NCBI GenBank assembly: GCA_965279255.1
Contig: OZ257146.1
Location: forward strand, 2,604,001 to 2,668,000
DNA length: 64,000 nt
DNA from: CAMFLJ01 sp965279255
Lineage (GTDB): Bacteria; Actinomycetota; Acidimicrobiia; Acidimicrobiales; Acidimicrobilacustridaceae
Direction of reading: 5' to 3'
The notes below the pieces were generated by a model. It saw only the letters and a list, made by a program, of their open reading frames with translations. It ran no database searches and had not been told where the DNA came from. The position numbers and the translations under genes are program-made. Below, one piece after another: positions 16,888 to 25,321 of this stretch; position 1 is the first letter of the stretch, and each line of letters starts with the position of its first letter.

Positions 16888-17705
16888 CGGCGGACCAACC
16901 CCGTCGGGTGCGGCCAGCGGCGGTCGCCGGCACCTTCTACCCGGGCGACCCGGTGGAGCTGGAGGCGATGGTGCGCGGCGACCTGGCCGAGGCCGTGGCC
17001 CGCCGACCGGCCGATGACCACCGGCCACCACCCCACGCGCTGGTGGTCCCCCACGCCGGCTACGTCTACTCCGGGCCGATCGCCGCGAGCGCCTATGCCC
17101 GCGTCCTTCCTCGGCGTGACGAGGTGACCCGGGTCGTGCTGCTCGGCCCGAACCACCGGGTGCCTTTGCGGGCGATGGCCCTGCCGAGCGTCGACGCCTT
17201 CGCCACCCCGCTCGGCCTGGTCCCGGTCGACACCGCCGCACGCGATGCCCTCGTCGGCCGGGCCGGCGTGGTGGTCGACGACCGCCCCCACGCCGACGAG
17301 CACAGCCTCGAGGTGCACCTGCCGTTCCTGCAGGTCGCGCTCGGCGACGGGTGGTCGGTGGTGCCGATCGTGGTCGGGCAGGCACCGGTCGGCGAGGTGG
17401 CCGACCTGCTCGAGGCGCTGTGGGGCGGCCCCGAGACCCTCGTCGTCGTCAGCACCGACCTCAGCCACTACCACGACCAGACCACGGCCCGAGCCCTCGA
17501 CGCAGCCACCGCGGCGGCGGTCGTGGCCCGGCGGTGGCGCGACGTCGAGCCCGACCGGGCGTGCGGCGCGTTCCCCCTCCGCGGCCTCCTGGCCGAGGCC
17601 GAGCGCCGGGGCCTCCCGGTCGAGCTCCTCGACCTCCGCACGTCGGGCGACACGGCCGGCGACCAGCGCCGGGTGGTCGGCTACGGCGCGTTCACGGTGG
17701 GCTGA
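16884..17705 (+). CDS. amrB: AmmeMemoRadiSam system protein B (Memo family)
   Basis: Homologue of human MEMO1, related in fold to extradiol dioxygenases; biochemical role in bacteria unknown, metal binding reported for MEMO1. 273 residues. Conserved elements: AAVAGTFYPGDPVELE, VVPHAGYVYSGPIAASAY (metal His), LLGPNHR (metal His), DEHSLEVHLPFLQ, VVVSTDLSHYHD and ACGAFPLRGLL, whose Cys occupies the place of the MEMO1 metal Cys. Four-base overlap with the radical SAM gene upstream and three bases before the AMMECR1 gene downstream show one operon. Confidence 0.93.
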   Translation: MTADQPRRVRPAAVAGTFYPGDPVELEAMVRGDLAEAVARRPADDHRPPPHALVVPHAGYVYSGPIAASAYARVLPRRDEVTRVVLLGPNHRVPLRAMALPSVDAFATPLGLVPVDTAARDALVGRAGVVVDDRPHADEHSLEVHLPFLQVALGDGWSVVPIVVGQAPVGEVADLLEALWGGPETLVVVSTDLSHYHDQTTARALDAATAAAVVARRWRDVEPDRACGAFPLRGLLAEAERRGLPVELLDLRTSGDTAGDQRRVVGYGAFTVG

Positions 17706-17708
17706 GCG

Positions 17709-18302
17709 ATGACCTTCGACCGGCGACCCCTGTCCCCCTCCGCCCGCCGCTGGCTGCTCTCCCTCGCCCGCGACACCGTGCGCCGGGCCCTCGACGACGG
17801 GCAGCTCCACCTGCCCGACCCCGCCGACGTGCCCTCCGAGGCCGCCGGGCCGGGCGCCGCCTTCGTGACCCTGCGCCGCGACGGGCGGCTGCTCGGCTGC
17901 ATCGGCACCATGGAGCCCAGCCGCCCGCTGGCCACCGACGTCGCCGCCCACGCCTTCGACGCCGCGTTCCGCGACCCCCGCCTGCCGGCGGTCACCCTCG
18001 ACGACTGGGAGCACATGGACGTCGAGGTCTCGGTGCTCGGCCCCCTCGAGGTGATCGACGTGCACGACCGGGCCGGGATGATCGCGGCCCTGCGCCCGGG
18101 CACCGACGGCGTGCTGCTCACGAGCCGCGAGGGCCGGGGCACGTTCCTGCCCTCGGTGTGGCACCAGGTGCGCTCACCCGAGGAGTTCCTCGACATGCTG
18201 TGGCGCAAGGCCGGGCTGCGGGCCGGGCGCTGGCCCGCCGACCTCGTGGTCGAGCGGTACCAGGTCGAGGAGTTCGGCGAGCACGACCTCCCCCTCGACT
18301 GA
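17709..18302 (+). CDS. amrA: AmmeMemoRadiSam system protein A (AMMECR1 domain)
   Basis: AMMECR1-domain protein, the third member of the cluster; structure known for archaeal and human members, activity unknown. 197 residues. It carries the invariant LLGCIGTMEPSRPLATDVAAHAFDAAFRDPR (LxGCIG core), then LPAVTLDDWEHMDVEVSVLGPLE and GVLLTSREGRGTFLPSVWHQV, with the C-terminal WRKAGLRAG. Starts ATG three bases after the Memo stop. It ends 70 bases before the convergent pgi gene, with a nested palindrome between. Confidence 0.93.
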   Translation: MTFDRRPLSPSARRWLLSLARDTVRRALDDGQLHLPDPADVPSEAAGPGAAFVTLRRDGRLLGCIGTMEPSRPLATDVAAHAFDAAFRDPRLPAVTLDDWEHMDVEVSVLGPLEVIDVHDRAGMIAALRPGTDGVLLTSREGRGTFLPSVWHQVRSPEEFLDMLWRKAGLRAGRWPADLVVERYQVEEFGEHDLPLD

Positions 18303-18310
18303 CCCCGTCT

Positions 18311-18365
18311 CCCGAGACGGTGCGCAGAACCTGCCCCCAGCGTGGGAAGAGCGCACCGTTTCCGG
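18311..18365. repeat. Palindromic intergenic repeat, copy A (likely bidirectional terminator)
   Basis: Outer arms 18311-18325 and 18351-18365 match with two mismatches (core ACGGTGCGC / GCGCACCGT), around an inner CCCA-GCG-TGGG hairpin. It lies between convergent genes (AMMECR1 and pgi). A second copy in opposite orientation lies at 41284-41333: each shares ACGGTGCGCAGAAC, then CCAGCGTG, then GCGCACCGTTTC in the same order. Either a mobile REP-like element or a recurrent terminator. Confidence 0.65.
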
Positions 18366-18371
18366 AGAGGG

Positions 18372-20009
18372 CTACGAGCGGCGGAGGGTGCGGTAGCGGC
18401 GGATGAGGCCGTTGGTCGACGAGTCGTGACCGAGGTCGGGGTCGGCGTCGGCGGTGAGCTCGGGGATGATCGCCTGGGCGAGCTTCTTGCCCAGCTCGAC
18501 ACCCCACTGGTCGAAGCTGTTGATGCCCCACACGGCGCCCTGCACGAAGGTCTTGTGCTCGTAGAGGGCGATGAGCTGGCCGAGCACCGACGGGGTGAGC
18601 TCGGGCACGAGGATCGACGTGCTCGGGTGGTTGCCGGCGAAGGTGCGGGCGCTGACCTGGTGCTCGGGCACGCCGTCGGCGCGGACCTCGTCGGCCGTGC
18701 GGCCGAACGCCAGGGCCTCGGGCTGGGCGAAGAAGTTCGCCATGAAGATGTCCTGGTGGGGGCCGACCTCGTGGGCTGGCCGGGCCAGGCCGATGAAGTC
18801 GGCCGGGATGAGCTTCGTGCCCTGGTGGATCAGTTGATAGAAGGCGTGCTGGCCGTTGGTGCCGGGCTGCCCCCACACGATCTCACCGGTCTGGGTGCCG
18901 ACGGGACGTCCCCACCGGTCGACCGACTTGCCGTTGCTCTCCATGGCGAGCTGCTGCAGGTACGGAGTGAGGTGGCCGAGGTAGTGGCTGTAGGGCAGCA
19001 CGGCCAGCGTCTCGGCACCGAAGAAGTTGTCGTACCAGACGCCTATGAGCCCGAGGATCATCGGGAGGTTCTGCTCCATCGGCGCCGAGCGGAAGTGCTC
19101 GTCCATGAGGCGGAAGCCCTCGAGCATCTCGGTGAAGCGGTCGGGGCCGATGGCGATCATCAGCGACAGGCCGATGGCCGAGTCGTAGCTGTAGCGACCG
19201 CCGACCCACTCCCAGAAGCCGAACATGTTGTCGGTGTCGATGCCGAACTTCGAGACCTCGTCGCCGTTGGTGGAGACGGCCACGAAGTGCTTGGCCACCG
19301 CGGCGTCGTCGCCGAGGGAGGCGAGCGACCACTCCCGCGCCGAGTGGGCGTTGGTCATCGTCTCCAGGGTGGTGAACGTCTTGGAGGCGATGATGAAGAG
19401 CGTCTCGGCCGGGTCGAGGTCGCGGGTGAGCTCGTAGAACTCGGTGCCGTCGACGTTGGAGACGAAGCGCACGGTGAGGTCGGGGTCGGCGTAGGGCAGC
19501 AGGGCGTCGTGGGCCATGTGGGGCCCGAGGTCGGAGCCGCCGATGCCGATGTTCACGACGTTGCGGATGCGCTTGCCGGTGTGGCCCACCCACGCCCCGG
19601 AGCGCACCCGGTCGGCGAAGTCGGCCATGCGGTCGAGGACCTCGTGGACCTCGGGCACGACGTCGACGCCGTCCACCTCGATGACCGCGTCACGCGGCGC
19701 CCGCAGCGCGACGTGGAGGACCGCACGGTCCTCGGTGACGTTGATCTTCTCGCCGGCGAACATGGCGTCGCGCAGCTCGGCGACCTGGGCGGTGCGGGCC
19801 AGGTCGAACAGCAGCGACAGCGCCTCGTCGTCGATGCGGTGCTTGGCGTAGTCGACGTAGAGGTCGCCGACCTCGAGGTTGAGCCGCTCTCCGCGGGTGG
19901 GATCGGCGGCGAAGAGCTCCCGCAGGTGCACCTCGGCGAGGTGGGCCTGCTTGTTGGCCAGCGCCCACCACTGAGGGGTGCGCTCGATCGGCTCGGGGGC
20001 GTCGGACAT
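18372..20009 (-). CDS. pgi: Glucose-6-phosphate isomerase
   Basis: Interconverts glucose-6-phosphate and fructose-6-phosphate. 545 residues, full length. Signature segments: NIGIGGSDLGPHMAHDAL, FVSNVDGTEFYELT, IIASKTFTTLETMTNA, FGFWEWVGGRYSYDSAIGLS, EQNLPMILGLIGVWY, QQLAMESNGKSVDR, WGQPGTNGQHAFYQLIHQG (catalytic His) and VWGINSFDQWGVELGKKLA (catalytic Lys). ATG 20009 has AGGAG six bases upstream. It heads a minus-strand group separate from, but next to, the epimerase and gnd genes and takes the product of ppgK. Confidence 0.98.
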   Translation of the reverse strand: MSDAPEPIERTPQWWALANKQAHLAEVHLRELFAADPTRGERLNLEVGDLYVDYAKHRIDDEALSLLFDLARTAQVAELRDAMFAGEKINVTEDRAVLHVALRAPRDAVIEVDGVDVVPEVHEVLDRMADFADRVRSGAWVGHTGKRIRNVVNIGIGGSDLGPHMAHDALLPYADPDLTVRFVSNVDGTEFYELTRDLDPAETLFIIASKTFTTLETMTNAHSAREWSLASLGDDAAVAKHFVAVSTNGDEVSKFGIDTDNMFGFWEWVGGRYSYDSAIGLSLMIAIGPDRFTEMLEGFRLMDEHFRSAPMEQNLPMILGLIGVWYDNFFGAETLAVLPYSHYLGHLTPYLQQLAMESNGKSVDRWGRPVGTQTGEIVWGQPGTNGQHAFYQLIHQGTKLIPADFIGLARPAHEVGPHQDIFMANFFAQPEALAFGRTADEVRADGVPEHQVSARTFAGNHPSTSILVPELTPSVLGQLIALYEHKTFVQGAVWGINSFDQWGVELGKKLAQAIIPELTADADPDLGHDSSTNGLIRRYRTLRRS

Positions 20010-20026
20010 CGGTGGCTCCTACGGCG

Positions 20027-20971
20027 TCAGGTCATCGAGATGGCGAAGCGGGCGGTGTGGCTCTGGCCCGGCTCCACCAGGGGGGCGGTGCCACGCGACA
20101 GCGCGGCGGTGGGAGCAGTCATCGGCTCGAGGGCCACGAAGTCTTGACCCTCGGGCGCGTAGACCTGGGCGAACGGGTAGCCCTTGTCGGACACGATGCT
20201 CAGCCGTCGACGCCCGCCGGACAGCAGCAGCTGGCGGTCCCGGCCGAGGCGGTAGCCGTCGTCGAAGGTGCGCCCGGCCAGGCGCACGATCTCGGCCGGC
20301 TCGGCGACCTCGTCGCCGGTCGGGAGCATGCGGTCGTCGAGCACCAGGCGGTGCCGGGCCGGAAGCCCGACCTTGAGCCGGTCGCGCCCGACGTCGGGGA
20401 TGCGGAAGTACGGGTGCCAGCCGAAGCTCACCGGCACCGCCCGCCGCCCGGAGGCGGTGAGGGTGGTGGCCACGGTGACCCGACCGGGGGTGACGGTCAG
20501 GGCGATGGTGAGCGTGTGCGGGAACGGGAACGAGGCCATGACCTCGTCGTCGTCGCCGGCCTCGAACCGGGCGACCAGGCCCGCGGAGCCGGCCTGGGTG
20601 CGCACCGACGCGATGGTCCAGCCCTGCCGGCCGACGAGGGTGCCGTGGATGGGCAGCCCATTGCCGTCTCGGTGGACGGCGGGGGCGTCGGTGACGTCGA
20701 CCTTGCGGCCCTCGACCCGGTAGGTGTCACCGGCGAGGCGGTTCGCCCACGGGGCTAGCAGCGGCAGGCCGGTGGTGTGGCCACCCCGCGCGGCGTCGGG
20801 ACCGCCGTGGAGGTCGAGGTGCTCGAGCCCGCGGTGGCGCAGCGACGCGCCGAGCAGGCCGACCTCGGGCAGGACCGTCAGCTCGGTGGGACCGGCCACC
20901 AGCGTCACCGCCGGTTCGCCGGCGAAGGAGTGGACGAGCGCGATGCCGTCGCCGCGTGGCTCGGGCGCCAC
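20027..20971 (-). CDS. Aldose 1-epimerase family protein
   Basis: Galactose-mutarotase-fold protein that probably interconverts alpha and beta hexoses or acts on hexose-6-phosphates. 314 residues from GTG 20971, two bases after the gnd stop. Motifs: LLAPWANRLAGDTYRVEG (substrate Arg), IHGTLVGRQGWTI (His), VPVSFGWHPYFRIP (second His) and DFVALEPMTAPTAALSRG (catalytic Glu). The frame is open upstream but that part lies inside gnd. Belongs to a gnd-epimerase-pgi run of minus-strand sugar genes. Confidence 0.9.
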   Translation of the reverse strand: MAPEPRGDGIALVHSFAGEPAVTLVAGPTELTVLPEVGLLGASLRHRGLEHLDLHGGPDAARGGHTTGLPLLAPWANRLAGDTYRVEGRKVDVTDAPAVHRDGNGLPIHGTLVGRQGWTIASVRTQAGSAGLVARFEAGDDDEVMASFPFPHTLTIALTVTPGRVTVATTLTASGRRAVPVSFGWHPYFRIPDVGRDRLKVGLPARHRLVLDDRMLPTGDEVAEPAEIVRLAGRTFDDGYRLGRDRQLLLSGGRRRLSIVSDKGYPFAQVYAPEGQDFVALEPMTAPTAALSRGTAPLVEPGQSHTARFAISMT

Positions 20972-20973
20972 CC

Positions 20974-21996
<1,023 letters not shown>

Positions 21997-22100
21997 CTGT
22001 GGGTCCTTTCGTGCCGTCGCCCAGCGACGGGGCGGGGAGTCCCCATCGTGCCAGCCCGGATGGCGCGGCGTGTCGATGTCGATGTCGACCGGGCGGGCGC

Positions 22101-23828
22101 TCAGGCGCCGAGCATCTCCCCGGCATCGGGAGCCGGCACCGGCCGGGAGTACAGGTAGCCCTGCGCCATGTCGCACCCGAGCGCCCGCAGACGCCCGGCC
22201 TGGGCCGTGGTCTCGACCCCCTCCGCGACGAGGTCGTGGCCGAGGGTGCCGGCCATGCCGATGATGGCGGCCACCACCGAGGAGTCGCGGTCGGAGATGC
22301 CGAGGCCGGCGACGAACGAGCGGTCGATCTTCACCACGTCGACCGGCAGCCGGCAGAGATAGGTGAGCGACGAGTACCCGGTGCCGAAGTCGTCGAGGCA
22401 GAGCCGCACGCCGGTGAGCTTCAGCCTCTGGAGCGACGCCACCGCGGCGTCGACGTCGTCGAGCAGCACCGTCTCGGTGATCTCGAGGTGGAGGCCGGCG
22501 GGGTCGGCGCCCGCGTCGGACAGCGCCCGGGCGACCCGCTCGGGCAGGTCGGGCTCGGCCAGCTGGCGGGCCGAGATGTTCACCGAGACGAAGACGTCGG
22601 GGCGGATGCGCTGCCAGTGAGCCAGCTGCCCGCAGGCCTGGCCGAGCAGCTCGGCGCCGAGGGCACCGATGAGGCCGGAGTCCTCGGCCACCGGGATGAA
22701 CTGGGCGGGGCCCATGCCGGGGGTGGGGGCGTCGACCCAGCGAGCGAGGGCCTCGAAGCCGAGGAGGCGGCCGTCCGCGAGCTCGACGATGGGCTGGTAC
22801 GCCAGGCCGAACTCGCCGCGCTCGAGGCCCCGGCGCAGGCTCAGCTCGAGGGTGCGGCGCTCCTCGACCTGCGAGCGCATCTCGACGTCGAAGACCTCGA
22901 CCCCGGCCTCGGCGGCGACGGCCCGGGCCATGGCGACGCCGGCGTCGGAGACGAGCTGGTCGACCGTGCGGGCCTCACCCTCGGCGTTGCCGTCGGCGAT
23001 GGCGATGCCCACGGCTGCGCCGATGAAGGCCTCGTCGTCGTCGATGACGAAGGCCCGGGCCATGGACTCGACGACACGGGTGGCGAGGTCGGCGGCCGCG
23101 GTGGCGTCGGCGACGCCTTCGACCACGACCACGAAGCGGTCCTCGGCGAAGCGGCTGACGAGTGCGTCGGGGCCGACGGCGGCGACCACGCGACGGGCGG
23201 CCTGACGGACGAGGCGATCGCCGGTGGCGTGGCCCAGTGCGTCGGTGACCACGGCGACGCGCTGGAGGCCGACGAATAGCACGGCGACGGCGCTGCGGTG
23301 GAACGCGGCCCGCCCGAGGGCGGCCTCGAGGTGGGCGGCGAGCAGCACCCGGTTCGGCAGCTCGGTGAGCTCGTCGTGGGTGGCGCGGTGCTCGAGCTGG
23401 CGCTCGGCGGCGGTGTGGTCGGCCAGGGTGCCGACGAGCCCGAGGACCTCGCCGTGATCGCCGGCCACGGGCGCCAGGCGGCAGCGCACCGTGCGGACCC
23501 CGAAGGTGGACACGATGCGGCAGTCGACCATGCGGGCCTCGGGCTTGGCGAACACCCGCCCGGCGACGGACACGACGCGGTCGCGGTCGTCGGGGTGGAG
23601 CGAGACGGTGACGGGTCGACCGGGGACGGTGGGATCGTCGCCGATGAGCTCTTGCACGACCCGGTTGACGTAGACGACGCGGCGGTCGCTGTCGAGGATG
23701 AACACGCCGATCGGGAGGTGATCGGCCAGCTGGCGGAAGGGCGCGTCGATGTGGGCCAACACGAGGGAACGGGCCCGCTCGGTGGCTTCGGTCAGGTCGA
23801 CCGCGGTTCCAATGGCCAACTCGGTCAT
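22101..23828 (-). CDS. PAS-GGDEF(degenerate)-EAL cyclic-di-GMP phosphodiesterase
   Basis: Signalling protein predicted to hydrolyse c-di-GMP. 575 residues. PAS sensor ~30-140 (LPIGVFILDSDRRVVYVN, LHPDDRDRV). GGDEF-like domain ~150-310 (THDELTELPNRVLL), but the GGDEF signature is AEDRF at 228-232, so it cannot be a cyclase and may bind GTP or nothing. The EAL domain ~325-575 keeps the catalytic pattern: FEALARW, VSVNISARQL, LEITETVLLDD, LDDFGTGYSSLTYL, VDVVKIDRSFV, LVAEGVET and MAQGYLYSRPVP. No membrane segments, so cytosolic. The start ATG 23828 lacks a clear ribosome site; the frame is open to 23903, so a slightly longer N-terminus is possible. Confidence 0.92.
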   Translation of the reverse strand: MTELAIGTAVDLTEATERARSLVLAHIDAPFRQLADHLPIGVFILDSDRRVVYVNRVVQELIGDDPTVPGRPVTVSLHPDDRDRVVSVAGRVFAKPEARMVDCRIVSTFGVRTVRCRLAPVAGDHGEVLGLVGTLADHTAAERQLEHRATHDELTELPNRVLLAAHLEAALGRAAFHRSAVAVLFVGLQRVAVVTDALGHATGDRLVRQAARRVVAAVGPDALVSRFAEDRFVVVVEGVADATAAADLATRVVESMARAFVIDDDEAFIGAAVGIAIADGNAEGEARTVDQLVSDAGVAMARAVAAEAGVEVFDVEMRSQVEERRTLELSLRRGLERGEFGLAYQPIVELADGRLLGFEALARWVDAPTPGMGPAQFIPVAEDSGLIGALGAELLGQACGQLAHWQRIRPDVFVSVNISARQLAEPDLPERVARALSDAGADPAGLHLEITETVLLDDVDAAVASLQRLKLTGVRLCLDDFGTGYSSLTYLCRLPVDVVKIDRSFVAGLGISDRDSSVVAAIIGMAGTLGHDLVAEGVETTAQAGRLRALGCDMAQGYLYSRPVPAPDAGEMLGA

Positions 23829-24029
23829 CGGGGTACGTCGTTCATGCTGGGTGGCTCCGCTCGGTTTCTCCGCCCGAGGTTTGACCATGGCGCCCCGAGG
23901 CACCGAGGGTCGGACGACGGGTCGTCACGACCACCGATGTCGCGTGGCGGAGGAATTCTCGCGCCGCGCACCACCCAACGTGGTGATCCCCGGTGACGGT
24001 GCGCGGTGGCGCCCGCCACGGGGGCCCGG

Positions 24030-25280
24030 CTACTCGGTCGACGAGGGGTGCAGGTCGTCGACCGCGGGCCCCGGGGTGCTGGTGGGGTCGGGTCGGTCGC
24101 CCGGCGCCCGCTGCAGGTGCGCCCGCCACTGCACGCCGAGGAAGCGCTCCACCGCCCGCACGACCCGACGGGTGCGCACCGAGGTGAACACGTCGAAGGA
24201 GTGCTGGGCCCCGCGGAGCTCGAGGAAGTGCACCGAGGAGGTCGAGACCTCCCGCAGCGCGGCCACGAAGGTGCGGGCGTCGGCGACCGGGGCCAGGGTG
24301 TCGTTGTCGCCGTGCACGACGAGGAACGGCGGCACGTCGGGGCGCAGGTTGTCGAGAGGTGAGGCCTCGCGGAACCGCTCGGGCTCGTCGTCGTAGAACG
24401 CCTTCATGATGAGCGGCTGGAGGAACCAGTCACGGAACTGCGGGGGCATGGTGCCGGCCCGGTTGGTGAAGTCGTAGACGCCGTAGAAGGGCACGCACGC
24501 CTGCACGCTCGTGTCGGCGTCCTCGAAGCCGGGCTGGTAGCGGGCGTCGTTCTGGGTGAGGGCGACCATGGTGGCGAGGTGGCCACCGGCCGAGCCACCG
24601 GTGACGGCCACGAAGTCCGGGTCGACGCCGTACTCGTCGGCGTGCTCCCGGATGAAGGCGAGCGCCCGCTTGATGTCGACGAGGTGGTCGGGCCAGGTGG
24701 CCGCCGGGCTCAGCCGGTAGTTGGCGTTGAACCCCACCCATCCGTCGCGGGCGAGGGCCTTCAGCAGCGGGATGCCCTGCTCCCGCTTGTCGCCGATCAC
24801 CCAGGCGCCGCCGTGGATCTGGAGCAGGGCCGGGCGCCGGGCACCGTCCGAGGCGGCGTCGGACGGGGCGAAGACGTCGAGCTTGAGCACGCGGCCGCCC
24901 ACCCGGGCGAACGGGATGTTGCGGGTGCGGGTGACGCCGTGCCGCGGACCGGGGTCGTCGACCACCCCGACCTCGGCGAGCACGGCATCGGCCGCCCTCG
25001 ACGTGCCCCGGGACCAGACGATGGTGATCAGCAGGAGGATCCAGCTGACGAACGAGAGCACCAGGCCGACCCACCCCGGCCATCGGTCGAGGGCACCGGC
25101 CCACACCAACAGGGCGGTGAGCAGCAGGTCGACGACGAGGTTCAGCCAGGCCAGCTCGATCGCCAGCCACGAGGCCATGAAGCTCGGCAGGAAGAGCCAC
25201 ACGTTGCGGCGCACCGGCACGAAGGCGTTCACCACGAACGCCAGCGACAGCACACCCAGCAGCAGCAACAGCCAGCTCAT
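24030..25280 (-). CDS. Membrane-anchored alpha/beta-hydrolase (HSL-type esterase)
   Basis: 416 residues. Three or four N-terminal membrane helices (residues ~2-20, 27-62, 70-89) anchor a cytosolic or outward esterase domain. This has the hormone-sensitive-lipase oxyanion motif HGGAW (156-160), the nucleophile elbow GGSAGG (Ser230), an acid in HGDNDTLAP and the catalytic His in GAQHSF. The Asp of the common GDSAGG is Gly here. The C-terminus is a Pro/Asp tail. It diverges from the PLC-like gene at 25322, leaving only 41 bases for both promoters. Likely a carboxylester or lipid hydrolase; substrate unknown. Confidence 0.88.
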   Translation of the reverse strand: MSWLLLLLGVLSLAFVVNAFVPVRRNVWLFLPSFMASWLAIELAWLNLVVDLLLTALLVWAGALDRWPGWVGLVLSFVSWILLLITIVWSRGTSRAADAVLAEVGVVDDPGPRHGVTRTRNIPFARVGGRVLKLDVFAPSDAASDGARRPALLQIHGGAWVIGDKREQGIPLLKALARDGWVGFNANYRLSPAATWPDHLVDIKRALAFIREHADEYGVDPDFVAVTGGSAGGHLATMVALTQNDARYQPGFEDADTSVQACVPFYGVYDFTNRAGTMPPQFRDWFLQPLIMKAFYDDEPERFREASPLDNLRPDVPPFLVVHGDNDTLAPVADARTFVAALREVSTSSVHFLELRGAQHSFDVFTSVRTRRVVRAVERFLGVQWRAHLQRAPGDRPDPTSTPGPAVDDLHPSSTE

Positions 25281-25321
25281 GGTTCCAGTCTGCCGCTCTC
25301 CGTGCCAGAGTCACGGACCAG

